From contig JADKJR010000025.1 of the NCBI GenBank assembly GCA_016720925.1, positions 24,622 through 88,621 on the forward strand: DNA of 64,000 bases. Reading direction: 5' to 3'. Every line of letters starts with the position of its first letter. The first letter of the stretch is position 1. Origin of the DNA: Betaproteobacteria bacterium. GTDB taxonomy: Bacteria > Pseudomonadota > Gammaproteobacteria > Burkholderiales > Usitatibacteraceae. A model generated the notes under the pieces. That model ran no database searches, had not been told where the DNA came from, and saw nothing but the letters and a program-made list of their open reading frames with translations. Below, in pieces: positions 1-9,581 of this stretch. A program made the position numbers and the translations under genes.

Positions 1-781
1 TCCATTTCACGTTTCTCTCGTGAATCTGCGCCAGTGCCGCCACGATGGGCTTCACGGCGGGATCCAGTGACAGCGTCGTCTTGGCTTGACTGACGAACGG
101 CTCCAGCGCACGGGCCTGGCGACCGTGCCCCGCGCGTTCGAGCAAATATCCGAGCCGACGTACAGCCGAGTTTTCATACGCGGCAGCCGCCTTCGTCAAC
201 GCGCGCGGATTGGCCCTTGCGCCGATGTCCTTGGCGACATGCGCGACGCCGTTGATGCCGGCCGCCTTGTGGAAGTAGCGTACGCAATCCAGCAGCGTCA
301 GTTCGACGCCGGCCACCTTTGCGAAGCCGGCATCGCTCTTCATCTGATCGACCAGGTCGGGCTTGTTGAGTTGAGCGAATGCCTCGGGCCGCTGATAGAG
401 GAACTGCAGGCGGTGACGACCCATGATTACGTCACGCAACTGCCGCGGGACGACGACCTGGAAGACCATGCTGGCCTGATGCGAAGAGCCGTGGAATGCC
501 GCCGCGCGCAGCAGCGAAATACGGTAGTCGATCCCCTGATGCTTCATCAGCGGGTCAATCCACTTCACTGGGTCTGGCGCGCCGGCGATCTGGTCTTCCG
601 GGCGCAGGATCAGATAGAAGCCATGCCTAGGGTTCGCCAGCCGGTGCTTGCTGATTGCACGCGTGAGCGCCGCGGCTAGTGCCTGCGGCTTTAGGCCCAG
701 CGCAGCGGATACATCATTCCGGGAGAAGCAAGCGCGACCGTGCCTGAGCAGATCGTCGAGGTAAGAATCGATGGAAGCCAT
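1..781 (-). CDS. AbiEi-family antitoxin / transcriptional regulator (partial, runs off left edge)
   Basis: Reading the minus strand from an ATG at 781 gives an open frame of 260 codons that leaves the window without a stop. It begins MASIDSYLDDLLRHGRACFS, followed by a winged-helix-like segment, then 'RHGFYLILRPED' and a central region typical of type IV AbiEi antitoxins (LRAAAFHGSSHQ, VVVPRQLRDV). In that family the antitoxin represses its operon and counters the AbiEii nucleotidyltransferase toxin, whose gene normally lies directly downstream; here that would be just beyond position 1. An imperfect inverted repeat (793-800 against 818-824) lies upstream and could be an operator, but this is weak. 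The family call rests on overall pattern only. Confidence 0.72.
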   Translation of the reverse strand, partial: MASIDSYLDDLLRHGRACFSRNDVSAALGLKPQALAAALTRAISKHRLANPRHGFYLILRPEDQIAGAPDPVKWIDPLMKHQGIDYRISLLRAAAFHGSSHQASMVFQVVVPRQLRDVIMGRHRLQFLYQRPEAFAQLNKPDLVDQMKSDAGFAKVAGVELTLLDCVRYFHKAAGINGVAHVAKDIGARANPRALTKAAAAYENSAVRRLGYLLERAGHGRQARALEPFVSQAKTTLSLDPAVKPIVAALAQIHERNVKW

Positions 782-836
782 GCCATAACATACGCAAAAC
801 TCGACAAATAATCAATTGTTTCGCATATGATTTGGG

Positions 837-2415
837 TCACTCCCATTCAATCGTCGCCGGCGGCTTGCCACTAACGTCATACACCACCCGGTTAAACCCG
901 CGCACTTCGTTGATGATGCGGTTCGATACCCTCGCCAACAGCGAATACGGCAATTCCGCCCAATGCGCCGTCATGAAATCGGTGGTCTGCACCGCACGCA
1001 GGGCCACCACATATTCGTAAGTACGCCCGTCTCCCATCACGCCGACACTTTTCACCGGCAGGAAGACCGCGAACGCCTGCGCAACATTGTCATACCAGCT
1101 GACGCCGTCCGCATCCAGTGTTGCGCGCAACTCGTCAATGAAAATGGCATCGGCGCGGCGCAGCAGATCGGCCGCCTCCCTGGTGACTTCGCCGAGGATA
1201 CGCACGCCCAGTCCCGGCCCGGGGAAGGGATGGCGGTACACCATCTCGCGCGGCAGGCCCAGTGCCACGCCGAGTTCACGCACTTCGTCCTTGAACAATT
1301 CGCGCAAGGGTTCCAGCAGCTTCAAGTGCAACGACTCGGGCAAGCCGCCGACGTTGTGGTGCGACTTGATGGTGTGGGCTTTCTTGGTTTTGGCCGACGC
1401 ACTTTCGATCCCGTCCGGATAGATGGTGCCCCTGCGCGAGCCACTTGGCCGACGGCAATTTCGCGGCTTCGCGCTGGAAGATTTCCACGAACACGCGGCC
1501 GATGATCTTGCGCTTCTGCTCGGGGTCCGAGATGCCTTTCAGCTGGCTGAGAAATTCGTCCGCCGCGTCAACATGAATGATCTTCATGTGCATGTGATTG
1601 CCAAACATATCCATCACCTGCTCGCCCTCATTCAAACGCAGCAGGCCGGTATCGACAAACACACAGGTGAGCTGATCGCCGATCGCCTGGTGGACCAATG
1701 CCGCCGCGACACTCGAATCCACCCCACCACTCAGGCCGAGAATGACTTCCTCGCTGCCCACTTGCTCGCGGATATGCGCGATCGCGTGCGGCGCGTGGTC
1801 CGGCATGTTCCACGATCCATCACAGCCGCAGATCTCGTGGACGAAACGGTTATAGATCGCGCGTCCCTGGCGGGTGTGCGTCACTTCCGGGTGGAACTGG
1901 ACGGCATAGAAGCCACGCGCTTCGTCGGCCATGCCGGCCAGCGGCGTGGTGTCGTTCGAGGCAATCACCTTGAATCCGGGCGGCAACTCCGTGACTTTGT
2001 CGCCGTGCGACATCCACACATCGAGCAACCCGTGACCTTCCGCGTTGGAGCGATCCTGAATGTCTTCGAGCAATTTCAGTGGCCGCGCGCGCACTTCGGC
2101 GTAACCGAATTCACGCACCCGTCCCGTCTCGACCGTGCCGCCAAGCTGTGCGGCCATGGTCTGCATGCCGTAACAGATGCCCAGCACCGGCACACCGAGT
2201 TCGAATACCACGTGCGGCGCACGCGCGGTGCCATCTTCGGTAACGGAGGCGTGGCTGCCTGACAGAATAATTCCGCGTGGATTGAACTGGCGAATGTCCT
2301 CGTCGGACATGTCAAATGGATGTAGTTCACAATACACACCTGCTTCACGCACACGGCGCGCGATTAACTGTGTGACTTGCGAACCGAAATCGAGGATGAG
2401 GATTTTGTCGGACAT
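837..2415 (-). CDS. guaA: GMP synthase (glutamine-hydrolysing), one-base frameshift
   Basis: GuaA converts XMP to GMP using glutamine and ATP in cytosolic purine synthesis. The N-terminal amidotransferase domain has the nucleophile in GICYGMQ (Cys81), and the PP-loop of the synthetase domain is LGLSGGVDSS. After WLAQG the frame is lost and resumes as TIYPDGIES and then the full C-terminal dimerisation domain ending in PPATIEWE. One extra base in the four-C run at 1429-1432 (plus strand) explains it: removing one base leaves 525 codons plus stop, the usual GuaA length. This is almost certainly a sequence error in an essential gene. It is the last gene of the minus-strand group that starts with guaB. 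Confidence 0.95.
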
Positions 2416-2452
2416 TTGTTGTTCGATTGACGGTGGAGGTTAGCGTTGGGGT

Positions 2453-3733
2453 TTAACGCAGGGGTTTAATGTAGGGAGTGGAGCAAATCGCGTGATTTTT
2501 GAAGTAGCGCCAAGCAACGAACACCGCCACCATATTCAATGCTGCGCACAGGAAGAACACGGTGCCGATGCGGAAGTCTCCTTGCGGATACTGACTGACA
2601 ACGCCGAGCAGCGAGGCGCCGATCAGCGGCCCAATGATGACGGCCAGACTATTGATCGATTGCAGGGAACCCATCAATGCACCTTGCTCCTTGGGATCGG
2701 TTTGCTTCGACACGATGCCCTGCATTGCCGGGACGGCGCCGAAGGCCAGCGCGTTCACCAGGATGAAGACGTACCTCATCCAGCCTTGCGTGGCGAGTCC
2801 GTATAGCGCATAGACCACCGCGCCGGAGATCAGCCCAAGCAGAGACAGACGCACTTCGCCAAATGTTCTCAGTAGCCACCCCAGCAGTCCGGCCTGCACC
2901 ACGGCAGCCGTGATGCCTCTGCAGAACAGCGACAGACCGTTTTCAAAATGGTCCCCAGCCAAAGCGAAGTTGGTGTACAGCACCCAGTGTGCAACAGAAT
3001 CTGCGCAAGGCTCGCCAGCGCAAACACCGCCACCAGTCCGCGAATCTCCACGCGTCGCGCCAGGCCGACGAGGGCGGTAAACGGGTTCGCCTTGGCCCAC
3101 GAAAAGTGGTTGCGACGATCGCGCGTCAATGATTCCGGCACAAAGAAATAGCCAAAAATAAAATTGGCGAGGCACAATCCGCCCGCCACATAAAAAGGCA
3201 AGTGCAGATCGATGCTGCCCAGGAACCCGCCGATGACGGGACCGAATATAAACCCCATGCCGAAGCACGCGCCGATCATGCCGAACGCTTTCGCGCGCGT
3301 CTCCGGCGTGCTCACATCGGACGCATAGGCGTTCGCCACGGACACGCTCGCCGAGGACAAGCCGCCGACGACACGACCAATGAACAGCATCGCCAGGCTG
3401 GTCGCCAGCGCGGTCGAGAAAAAATTGATTGCCATGCCAATCATCGAATACAGCATCACCGGCCGGCGGCCGACCTTGTCGGACAGGGCGCCGAGCAGCG
3501 GCATGCAAAGGAATTGGCACAGGCCGAATACCATCGCCAGGATCCCCGTACCAATGTGCCTGCAATTCACGACCTTCGACATATTGGCCGACCAGCACCG
3601 GCAATACAGGCACCGCAAGTCCGATTCCCAGCATGTCGATGAAGACACAGACCATGATGAAATTCAGGCCCACCGGCTTGGCGGCCTTGGCCGGTTTGCC
3701 ACTCGCGGCATCTACCGTTGTGCTACTTTCCAA
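2453..3733 (-). CDS. MFS transporter, TetA/DHA1-like, frameshifted
   Basis: A 12-helix major facilitator of the tetracycline-resistance-like DHA1 branch. Helix 1 reads NFIMVCVFIDMLGIGLAVPV; after residue ~60 the reading moves to another frame with the hallmark loop GALSDKVGRRPVM, and near 2955-3000 it returns to the first frame for the last helices (YVFILVNALAFGAVPAM). The first shift is an extra base in the C run at 3544-3547; at least one more indel lies near 2950-3000. The start ATG overlaps the end of the glutathione S-transferase-like gene by 11 bp. The substrate cannot be told from sequence. The frame changes look like sequence errors because both halves are well conserved. Confidence 0.85.
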   Translation of the reverse strand: MESSTTVDAASGKPAKAAKPVGLNFIMVCVFIDMLGIGLAVPVLPVLVGQYVEGRELQAHWYGDPGDGIRPVPIPLHAAARRPVRQGRPPAGDAVFDDWHGNQFFLDRAGDQPGDAVHWSCRRRLVLGERVRGERLCVRCEHAGDARESVRHDRRVLRHGVYIRSRHRRVPGQHRSALAFLCGGRIVPRQFYFWLFLCAGIIDARSSQPLFVGQGEPVYRPRRPGATRGDSRTGGGVCAGEPCADSVAHWVLYTNFALAGDHFENGLSLFCRGITAAVVQAGLLGWLLRTFGEVRLSLLGLISGAVVYALYGLATQGWMRYVFILVNALAFGAVPAMQGIVSKQTDPKEQGALMGSLQSINSLAVIIGPLIGASLLGVVSQYPQGDFRIGTVFFLCAALNMVAVFVAWRYFKNHAICSTPYIKPLR

Positions 3734-4341
3734 AATTCTTCTCCCAAACTTTCGCGACCACCGGATGTTGCTCGGTCAAGGCGACCGCTTTCGAGAGCTT
3801 CGGGCATTGCGCATTGAACCAGTCGCGTCCGGGACGCCAGCGGCTGACCATGGTGATGTAAATATCCAACGCGGTCATGTGCTCACCAAGCACATAGGGT
3901 GCCGGCGACAGGCTTTGTTCCAGCAAGCCCCAGAAAAACTTCTGCTTCTCGACGGATTTTTCTTTCAGCGCCGCCTGCAATGCGTCGCCGTCGACCCAGC
4001 GCGACGGCTCATCACCAATGTCAAACATGGCGTAAATGTTTGCCGGGATGAAAATCATCCAGCGAAAAAACGCCGCACGCTTCGCCGGTTCCAGCGGAAT
4101 CAGGCCCGGAACCTTCTCGGCAAAATGGAGAAGGATCGCGGCGCTCTCGGTCATCACCGTACCGTCTTCGAACACCAGCGTGGGAACCTTGGCTTGTGGA
4201 TTGGCTTTTACCAGTTCGGCAAATTGCTCGTTCTGATCCCAGAACGACGTCTTGATGTACCTCGTAAGGTTGATTGGCCAATTGCAGAACCACTTCGGCG
4301 GCAGCGGAGCCCATTCCGGGTGAACCAAACAATTTCAGCAT
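3723..4341 (-). CDS. Glutathione S-transferase family protein, frameshifted
   Basis: The ATG at 4341 gives MLKLFGSPGMGSAAAEVVLQ, an N-terminal thioredoxin-fold start, and the frame is lost near 4255. The rest continues in a second frame with AKVPTLVFEDGTVMTESAAI, which contains the cis-Pro and E-S glutathione-binding motif of GSTs, followed by an all-helical C-terminal domain ending VAKVWEKNFGK. Total about 205 residues, normal for the family. A GTG at 4356 directly after the preceding stop is an alternative start. It overlaps the MFS gene downstream and follows the hydrolase gene closely, so the three are probably co-transcribed. The substrate is unknown. Confidence 0.85.
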
Positions 4342-4356
4342 GGCGGTTTCAGCCAC

Positions 4357-4908
4357 TCAGGAAAATGCCACGGCCGATGCCGGCGCGACGGTGACGGCGG
4401 CGTGACCGGCCGAAAACTGGTCGAGCAGGCGATTGTGATGATCGATGACCTGATCGGCATTGAGTGTGGGCGAATTCCACGTCCCGTGCGCGTCCGCGGC
4501 GAGCGTGACATCAAAGCCCAGCGACACCGCGCGCCTCACTGAAGTGTCCACGCAGTATTCGGTCATGCAACCGGCGACAATCAAGCGCTGGATACCGCGC
4601 GCGCGCAATACCGATTCCAGGCTCGTATTGAAAAACGAATCGCAGGCGTCCTTGCGAACGATGATATCGGACGGCAGCACGCCGAGTTCCGGGCACAATG
4701 CCCAGCCATCGCGTCCCGGCTGCAACAGGTCTCCCGGCCCTCCGTCATGCTGAACAAAAACCACCGGCAATTCATTTTCGCGCGCACGCGCAATGAGATC
4801 GACAATATTGCCGAGTATTTTTGGCCAGCCGGCATGCATGTCCTTCCCGCGGGCAATACCCACCTGTACGTCGATGACCAATAGTGCCTGGTTTTTTTCG
4901 TTGCTCAT
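4357..4908 (-). CDS. Isochorismatase-family cysteine hydrolase
   Basis: A 183-residue intact protein. The catalytic triad of the family is visible: Asp13 in LLVIDVQ, Lys86 in VRKDACDSFF, and Cys119 in GCMTEYCVDTSVR. Such enzymes cleave amides or vinyl ethers (nicotinamide, N-carbamoyl compounds, isochorismate); the exact substrate cannot be decided here. The gene starts 9 bp after guaB ends and lies in the same direction, so it is probably in the guaB transcript, although no link to purine metabolism is evident from the protein itself. Confidence 0.88.
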   Translation of the reverse strand: MSNEKNQALLVIDVQVGIARGKDMHAGWPKILGNIVDLIARARENELPVVFVQHDGGPGDLLQPGRDGWALCPELGVLPSDIIVRKDACDSFFNTSLESVLRARGIQRLIVAGCMTEYCVDTSVRRAVSLGFDVTLAADAHGTWNSPTLNADQVIDHHNRLLDQFSAGHAAVTVAPASAVAFS

Positions 4909-4917
4909 CGGCGAGCG

Positions 4918-6378
4918 TCAATCGACGCGATAATTAGGCGCTTCTTTGGTGATCTGCACATCGTGCACGTGCGACTCACGAATGCCGGCAGACGTGATTT
5001 CGACAAACTGTGCATTCTTGTGCATTTCGTCGATGGTTTTGCAGCCCAGGTAGCCCATGCTGGAACGCAATCCGCCCGTTAACTGATGCACGACACCCAG
5101 CATGCTGCCCTTGTACGCCACGCGACCCTCCACGCCTTCCGGCACAAACTTGTCGGCATTGTTTTGCGGATCCTGGAAATACCGATCCGAAGATCCTTTT
5201 TGCATCGCGGCCACCGAACCCATACCGCGATAGCTCTTGTACGAACGCCCTTGATAGAGCTCGGTCTCGCCGGGCGCCTCTTCCGTGCCAGCAAACATCC
5301 CGCCGAGCATCACCGTCGAGGCACCCGCTGCCAGCGCTTTCGCCATGTCGCCTGAAAAGCGAATCCCGCCATCGGCGATGCAGGGAATGCCATGTTTCGC
5401 CAGCGCCGCCGTGACGTCGGCAATGGCCGTGATTTGCGGCACGCCCACTCCCGCGACAATGCGCGTGGTGCAGATCGAGCCTGGCCCAATACCGACTTTC
5501 ACGCAATCCGCACCATGATCCATGAGTGCCAGCGCCGCAGCGGCGGTGGCAATGTTGCCGCCGATCACGTCGACTTGCGGAAAATGTTTCTTCACCCATT
5601 TGACGCGGTTCATCACATTTTTCGAATGCCCGTGCGCGGTATCGACCACGATGACATCAACGCCAGCTTCCACCAGCAATTCAACGCGCTGGTCCGTGCC
5701 TTCGCCAATGCCGACCGCGGCGCCAACACGCAGGCGACCCATGTCATCTTTGCAGGCAAAAGGATGTTCGCTCGATTTCAGCACGTCCTTCACCGTGATG
5801 AGGCCGCGTAACTCAAAGGCTTTGTTCACCACCAGCACGCGCTCCAGTCGATGCTTGTGCATCAGCGCGAGTGCTTCTTCGCGGGTCGTTCCTTCTTTCA
5901 CCGTCACCAGCCTGGACTTCGGCGTCATGACGTTCTTGACTGGTTGATCCAGCTTTGTCTCGAAGCGCAGATCGCGGTTGGTGACGATGCCCACCACCTT
6001 CTTGCCGACGAGCACCGGAAGTCCCGAGAAATTATGTTTGCGGGTCAACGCGATCACATCGCGGACACTCATATCCGGCGTGACCGTAATTGGATCCTTG
6101 ACCACCCCACTCTCAAATCGCTTCACCCGCAGAACTTCGGCCGCCTGCATTTGTCCGGTCATGTTCTTGTGAATGATACCGATGCCACCCTCCTGCGCCA
6201 GCGCAATCGCAAGGCGCGACTCCGTGACGGTATCCATCGCCGCGGACAGCAGCGGGATATTCAGGCCGATTTTGGCGGTCAGACGGGTTTGAAGGGAAAC
6301 GTCGCGGGGAAGAACAGCAGAATGCGCGGGGATCAACAGCACATCATCAAAGGTCAGGGCTTTTTTGACGACTTTCAC
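4918..6378 (-). CDS. guaB: Inosine-5'-monophosphate dehydrogenase
   Basis: Intact 486-residue IMP dehydrogenase, which oxidises IMP to XMP with NAD+, the step before GuaA. The TIM-barrel start is ALTFDDVLLIPAHS, a pair of CBS domains occupies roughly residues 95-205 (VKDPITVTPDMSVRDV, NVMTPKSRLVTV), and the catalytic Cys303 lies in GIGPGSICTTRIV. The start is a GTG at 6376-6378, supported by GGAG about nine bases upstream and by a strong sigma-70 promoter. It heads a minus-strand group of hydrolase, GST, MFS and guaA. Confidence 0.97.
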   Translation of the reverse strand: MKVVKKALTFDDVLLIPAHSAVLPRDVSLQTRLTAKIGLNIPLLSAAMDTVTESRLAIALAQEGGIGIIHKNMTGQMQAAEVLRVKRFESGVVKDPITVTPDMSVRDVIALTRKHNFSGLPVLVGKKVVGIVTNRDLRFETKLDQPVKNVMTPKSRLVTVKEGTTREEALALMHKHRLERVLVVNKAFELRGLITVKDVLKSSEHPFACKDDMGRLRVGAAVGIGEGTDQRVELLVEAGVDVIVVDTAHGHSKNVMNRVKWVKKHFPQVDVIGGNIATAAAALALMDHGADCVKVGIGPGSICTTRIVAGVGVPQITAIADVTAALAKHGIPCIADGGIRFSGDMAKALAAGASTVMLGGMFAGTEEAPGETELYQGRSYKSYRGMGSVAAMQKGSSDRYFQDPQNNADKFVPEGVEGRVAYKGSMLGVVHQLTGGLRSSMGYLGCKTIDEMHKNAQFVEITSAGIRESHVHDVQITKEAPNYRVD

Positions 6379-6402
6379 GTTTTTGACTCCGACAAAATCA
6401 GC

Positions 6403-6430
6403 ATTATACGCGAGCCGGATTTACCTTCAA
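6403..6430 (-). promoter_or_regulatory. sigma-70 promoter of guaB
   Basis: Read on the minus strand, a perfect -10 hexamer TATAAT (6408-6403) is preceded by a 16-bp spacer and TTGAAG (6430-6425) as -35. The transcript would begin just upstream of the GTG start of guaB at 6378. Confidence 0.75.
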
Positions 6431-6597
6431 AATCGGGCGCACAATGCTCATATTCGGTTGACGCGAAGGATATTTACGATTACCTTAGCGAATCTAGGCG
6501 AAGTTCTTTGGCTAACCCGTTGACAATAAATATACTTTTGGCTGTTTTTCCAGATTTTTTCGCAAAAATTGGCGCAAAATACCGCAAAGGGGCTGGT

Positions 6598-6936
6598 TTG
6601 GCGGTGGCAAGCATGGGTTTGCTCGGTTTGGTCGGCGGTTGTGTCGCCCCCGAGCCACCCAAAGCAACACCGATCGCACCGATTGTCATCGTCCCGGTCG
6701 CCAAACCAATTGAACTGACGGCGGAAGCGGATTCCGCACTGAAGGCCGCCGAGCAGAGCGTTATTGAAGCGCGGGTAAAGCGTGCATTGTGGACCGCTGC
6801 CGTTGAGCACCTGAACAAAGCGCGTGCAGCCGCGCAAATACTGGATAGCAGCGCGACCCTTGTGCACGCAAAGGAAGTGGTGGCGCTATGCGCACTTTCA
6901 ATCAAACAAACGGCGCTACCGCCGGTCAAGTGGTAA
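6598..6936 (+). CDS. Small lipoprotein, hypothetical (DUF4398-like helical protein)
   Basis: About 112 residues. The frame shows MGLLGLVGGCVAPEPPKATP, a short hydrophobic stretch ending in a lipobox-like VGGC, so the protein is probably an envelope lipoprotein. The mature part is Pro-rich, then helical (AEADSALKAAEQSVIEARVKRA), like DUF4398 proteins, which I name only as resemblance. Start choice is uncertain: TTG 6598 sits 5 bp after AAAGGGG, GTG 6604 and ATG 6613 are in the same frame. It lies divergent from guaB and just ahead of the DUF4124 gene. Confidence 0.6.
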   Translation: MAVASMGLLGLVGGCVAPEPPKATPIAPIVIVPVAKPIELTAEADSALKAAEQSVIEARVKRALWTAAVEHLNKARAAAQILDSSATLVHAKEVVALCALSIKQTALPPVKW

Positions 6937-6967
6937 ATACCTGAACATGTTGCAAGGAGTGGTCCAC

Positions 6968-7435
6968 ATGAAATCCCCGATTCAATTATTCATTGCCATC
7001 GCTATTTTGCTGGCGACCGCGACTGTCGCGGCACAGGTCTACAAGTGGGTAGACAAGGATGGCCAAGTGCAATACAGCGATGCGCCACCTCCGCCGGGGT
7101 CGTCGAAGGCCGAGGCGAAGAAAGTTGAGACCAGTGCGCCGGTGGCATCAACCGCCAACACGCCCGCGAAAACTCTGCAGGATCGCGCCAAGGACTATGA
7201 CAAACGCCGCACCGACGTGGCGGACAGTGCCAAGAAAGCGGAAGCAACACGAAAAAATGACGAAATCGCCGAAGAGAACTGCAAATCGGCCCGCGCCGGC
7301 TTGCGCGATCTGGAGAGCGGACGGCCGATTCGCCGTACCAACGAAAAGGGCGAGATCAACGTCATGACCGAAGAAGAGCGTGAAGCCGAACTTACCAAGG
7401 TACGCGCCGCGGCCGCCGCATCATGTAAAGCCTGA
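6968..7435 (+). CDS. DUF4124 domain-containing exported protein
   Basis: 155 residues. A signal peptide (MKSPIQLFIAIAILLATATV, cleavage probably at VAAQ) is followed by the DUF4124 core VYKWVDKDGQVQYSDAPPPP, then a long charged helical region rich in Lys, Glu and Ala. An AAGGAGT ribosome-binding site eight bases upstream supports the ATG at 6968. DUF4124 proteins are periplasmic, of unknown function, and in Betaproteobacteria are frequently found next to guaB, as here. Confidence 0.88.
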   Translation: MKSPIQLFIAIAILLATATVAAQVYKWVDKDGQVQYSDAPPPPGSSKAEAKKVETSAPVASTANTPAKTLQDRAKDYDKRRTDVADSAKKAEATRKNDEIAEENCKSARAGLRDLESGRPIRRTNEKGEINVMTEEEREAELTKVRAAAAASCKA

Positions 7436-7486
7436 TGCATGCGTCGTTGTATTCATGCCTTGAAGAAGTTTCGCGAGCGTGATGCA

Positions 7487-9563
7487 ATGGTTTTTGATGG
7501 CTTCAATGGACTGGTCAGGACGCTGGTTCTTTCCAGCATCTTCATACCGTTTGCAAGTGCGCAGAATCCGGTATTGGGCGACATTGAGGTGCGCTCATTC
7601 CTCGGCGAGCCACTGAATCTGCGGGTTGCGCTCGCCGCCTCAACGTCACCCGATAGCGGCGGAATTTGCCAATCCGTCATCGAAAATGATCGGCACGAAA
7701 ACGCGCTGCGGCGTAAAGATCTGATCCTGACGATGGTGGAACTGCGCAGTTCGCGTTACCTGCAAATCCGCAGCCATCATGCGTACAACGAGCCGGTTGC
7801 GCGATTTTCGATACGCATCGGCTGTCCCGGCGAACCAGCGTTCGATCGGGATTTCACGGTACTGCTTGATCCGCCGCCGTTCATCGCGCCGCCTGTAGTG
7901 TCGATGGCAACGGAAGCGCGCACGCGCCCGGTTTCGCCGCCCACTTCGATGACGCGGGGTAAATCAGGCAAGCCACGTGGCATTGAAGGCACACGACCAC
8001 TAAGAAACGCCGCAGCCGTTGCTGTACCGGCAGCCCCTGCAGGAAACGCAAGCGCGGCAACCAACGCAGCACGATCTTCAGCCATCGCCGCCACCTGGGC
8101 CGCGGCCAAAGCTGCCGCCAGAGCTGAAACCGCCGTCCGCGGCGAAGGCTTCTCATTGCGCCTTTCCGGCTCGCCAATAGACCTGTCTCGAAGCCGCAAC
8201 GTATCCGAAGCGCAACGCCGGCAGTTGCGCGAAAGACAACTCATGCTCGATGCGGATGATCAGGTCGCGGCACTGCTGTCACTGAAGAACACGGTGAAGC
8301 AGATGGAACAGCGCCTCAATGAAATACATTTGAAACAGACCGCGGAACTGCCGATTCGGTCCGCGGCGCCCGCTTCATCCGGCGCGGCACCGGCAGCGAC
8401 TATCACGCAAACACCAACTGAAGCGGTGCCTCCCGCCGCCGCCGAGCCGGCCGCACCCGTCGCCACGCCAGCAGCCCGCCCAATCGAGAAACCCATCCGC
8501 CCGAGGGAATCGATCGCCGACAAGATTATCGGCTATCTCACGTCGCCGCTGGCCTTGGGGGGAATCGTCGTTGTACTGCTTGCGATGCTGGTGTCCCGGG
8601 CCTGGTCGCGCCGCGATGGCAAATCGAAAAAAATCCGCAATTCCGTCGCGACGAGTGCGCAACGCTCCAGCGCAGCGACGGCAGAATCCACACAGGGCAA
8701 ATCCACGGGGCGGGTTCGGACGACGCCGCATTCGATGATTGGGAGAATGAAGAAGTTGGCGACACCCCTTCGACGGAGCAACCAGCCGGCGACGCCCATT
8801 TTCGAACAGTACACGGCGTGCCCGACGAACTGACCGAGATTTGGCAGGCCGATATGGCGGCGGGTCGTGGCACTGTCGGGGCCAGGATCGACACTCACCA
8901 CCAAGTGGATGCACCGGTCGTTTTCGACGACACGCCGGCAAGCTACGAACTCGATGCGAATACCGCGACCGCCGTCGATTTTCTGGTTGGGATGGACGAG
9001 AAGCTCCCCGAGGATAGAGTGCGGCGCCTGCAGGTACATGCACGAGCGCTCCCGAGCTGAAAAGCAATACGGTTTCGATCGACGATGCCGATTCGGTCAT
9101 CACGGCGGCGCGGCTCTATTACGAAGAAGGCGACAAGGGCAACGGCCGCGAAAAGGCCAGCGAACTGCTCACCTTCGCGGTGGAAGAACGCCCGCAGGAA
9201 ATCCGTTTCTGGCTGGCCCAGTTCGAGATCTTTCGCCTCGAAAACATGGCCGCCGAATTCCACGAATTGGCCGGTAAATTCCATGTATTGTTCAGCCATA
9301 CTGCGGCGTGGCCAAAGGTGCGCCATGTCGGCCACGAGCTAGACCCCGGCAATCCCCTGTTTGCGGCCAGCGGCAGCCCGCTGCTGGCGGGAGAAACGCG
9401 TTTTGACCCGATTGCCGAAAACTGGCTCAATGCCCCCATGGACTTTACCTCTGACGCATTGATGTCCGACCTGCGCCTGGCATTGCTGGATGATCACGGC
9501 GTCAGTCGCGCTGACTTTGAATCCATCACGGCCCGTTTCGCGACTGCCGACGGATCGGCGTAA
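7487..9563 (+). CDS. FimV-like protein, two frameshifts
   Basis: The start MVFDGFNGLVRTLVLSSIFI is a signal-like segment ending near FASAQ; then NPVLGDIEVRSFLGEPLNLR, the recognisable N-terminal domain of FimV/HubP proteins, which organise polar and type IV pilus components. A coiled-coil-prone region (KNTVKQMEQRLNEIHLKQ) precedes a Pro/Ala-rich stretch and a single membrane span (PLALGGIVVVLLAMLVSRAW). The frame is lost near 8708 (GGGG run) and again between 9040 and 9055; in the other frames an acidic cytoplasmic region and a helical tail (AARLYYEEGDKGNGREKA) continue to 9563. An ATG at 7439 is an upstream alternative. Roughly 690 residues once corrected; no LysM domain is evident. Confidence 0.75.
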
Positions 9564-9581
9564 CAAGTAGCGGCAAAAAAA

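Noticed and set aside
86..679. 197-codon open frame on the plus strand at the left edge
   Set aside because: Lies antisense to the AbiEi-like gene, which has the better protein pattern and start.
1425..1435. Programmed frameshifting in guaA
   Set aside because: No slippery heptamer plus downstream structure is evident, guaA is not known to be recoded, and similar one-base errors occur in nearby genes.
1423..2262. 279-codon open frame antisense to guaA
   Set aside because: The guaA reading carries all catalytic motifs; the antisense product has none.
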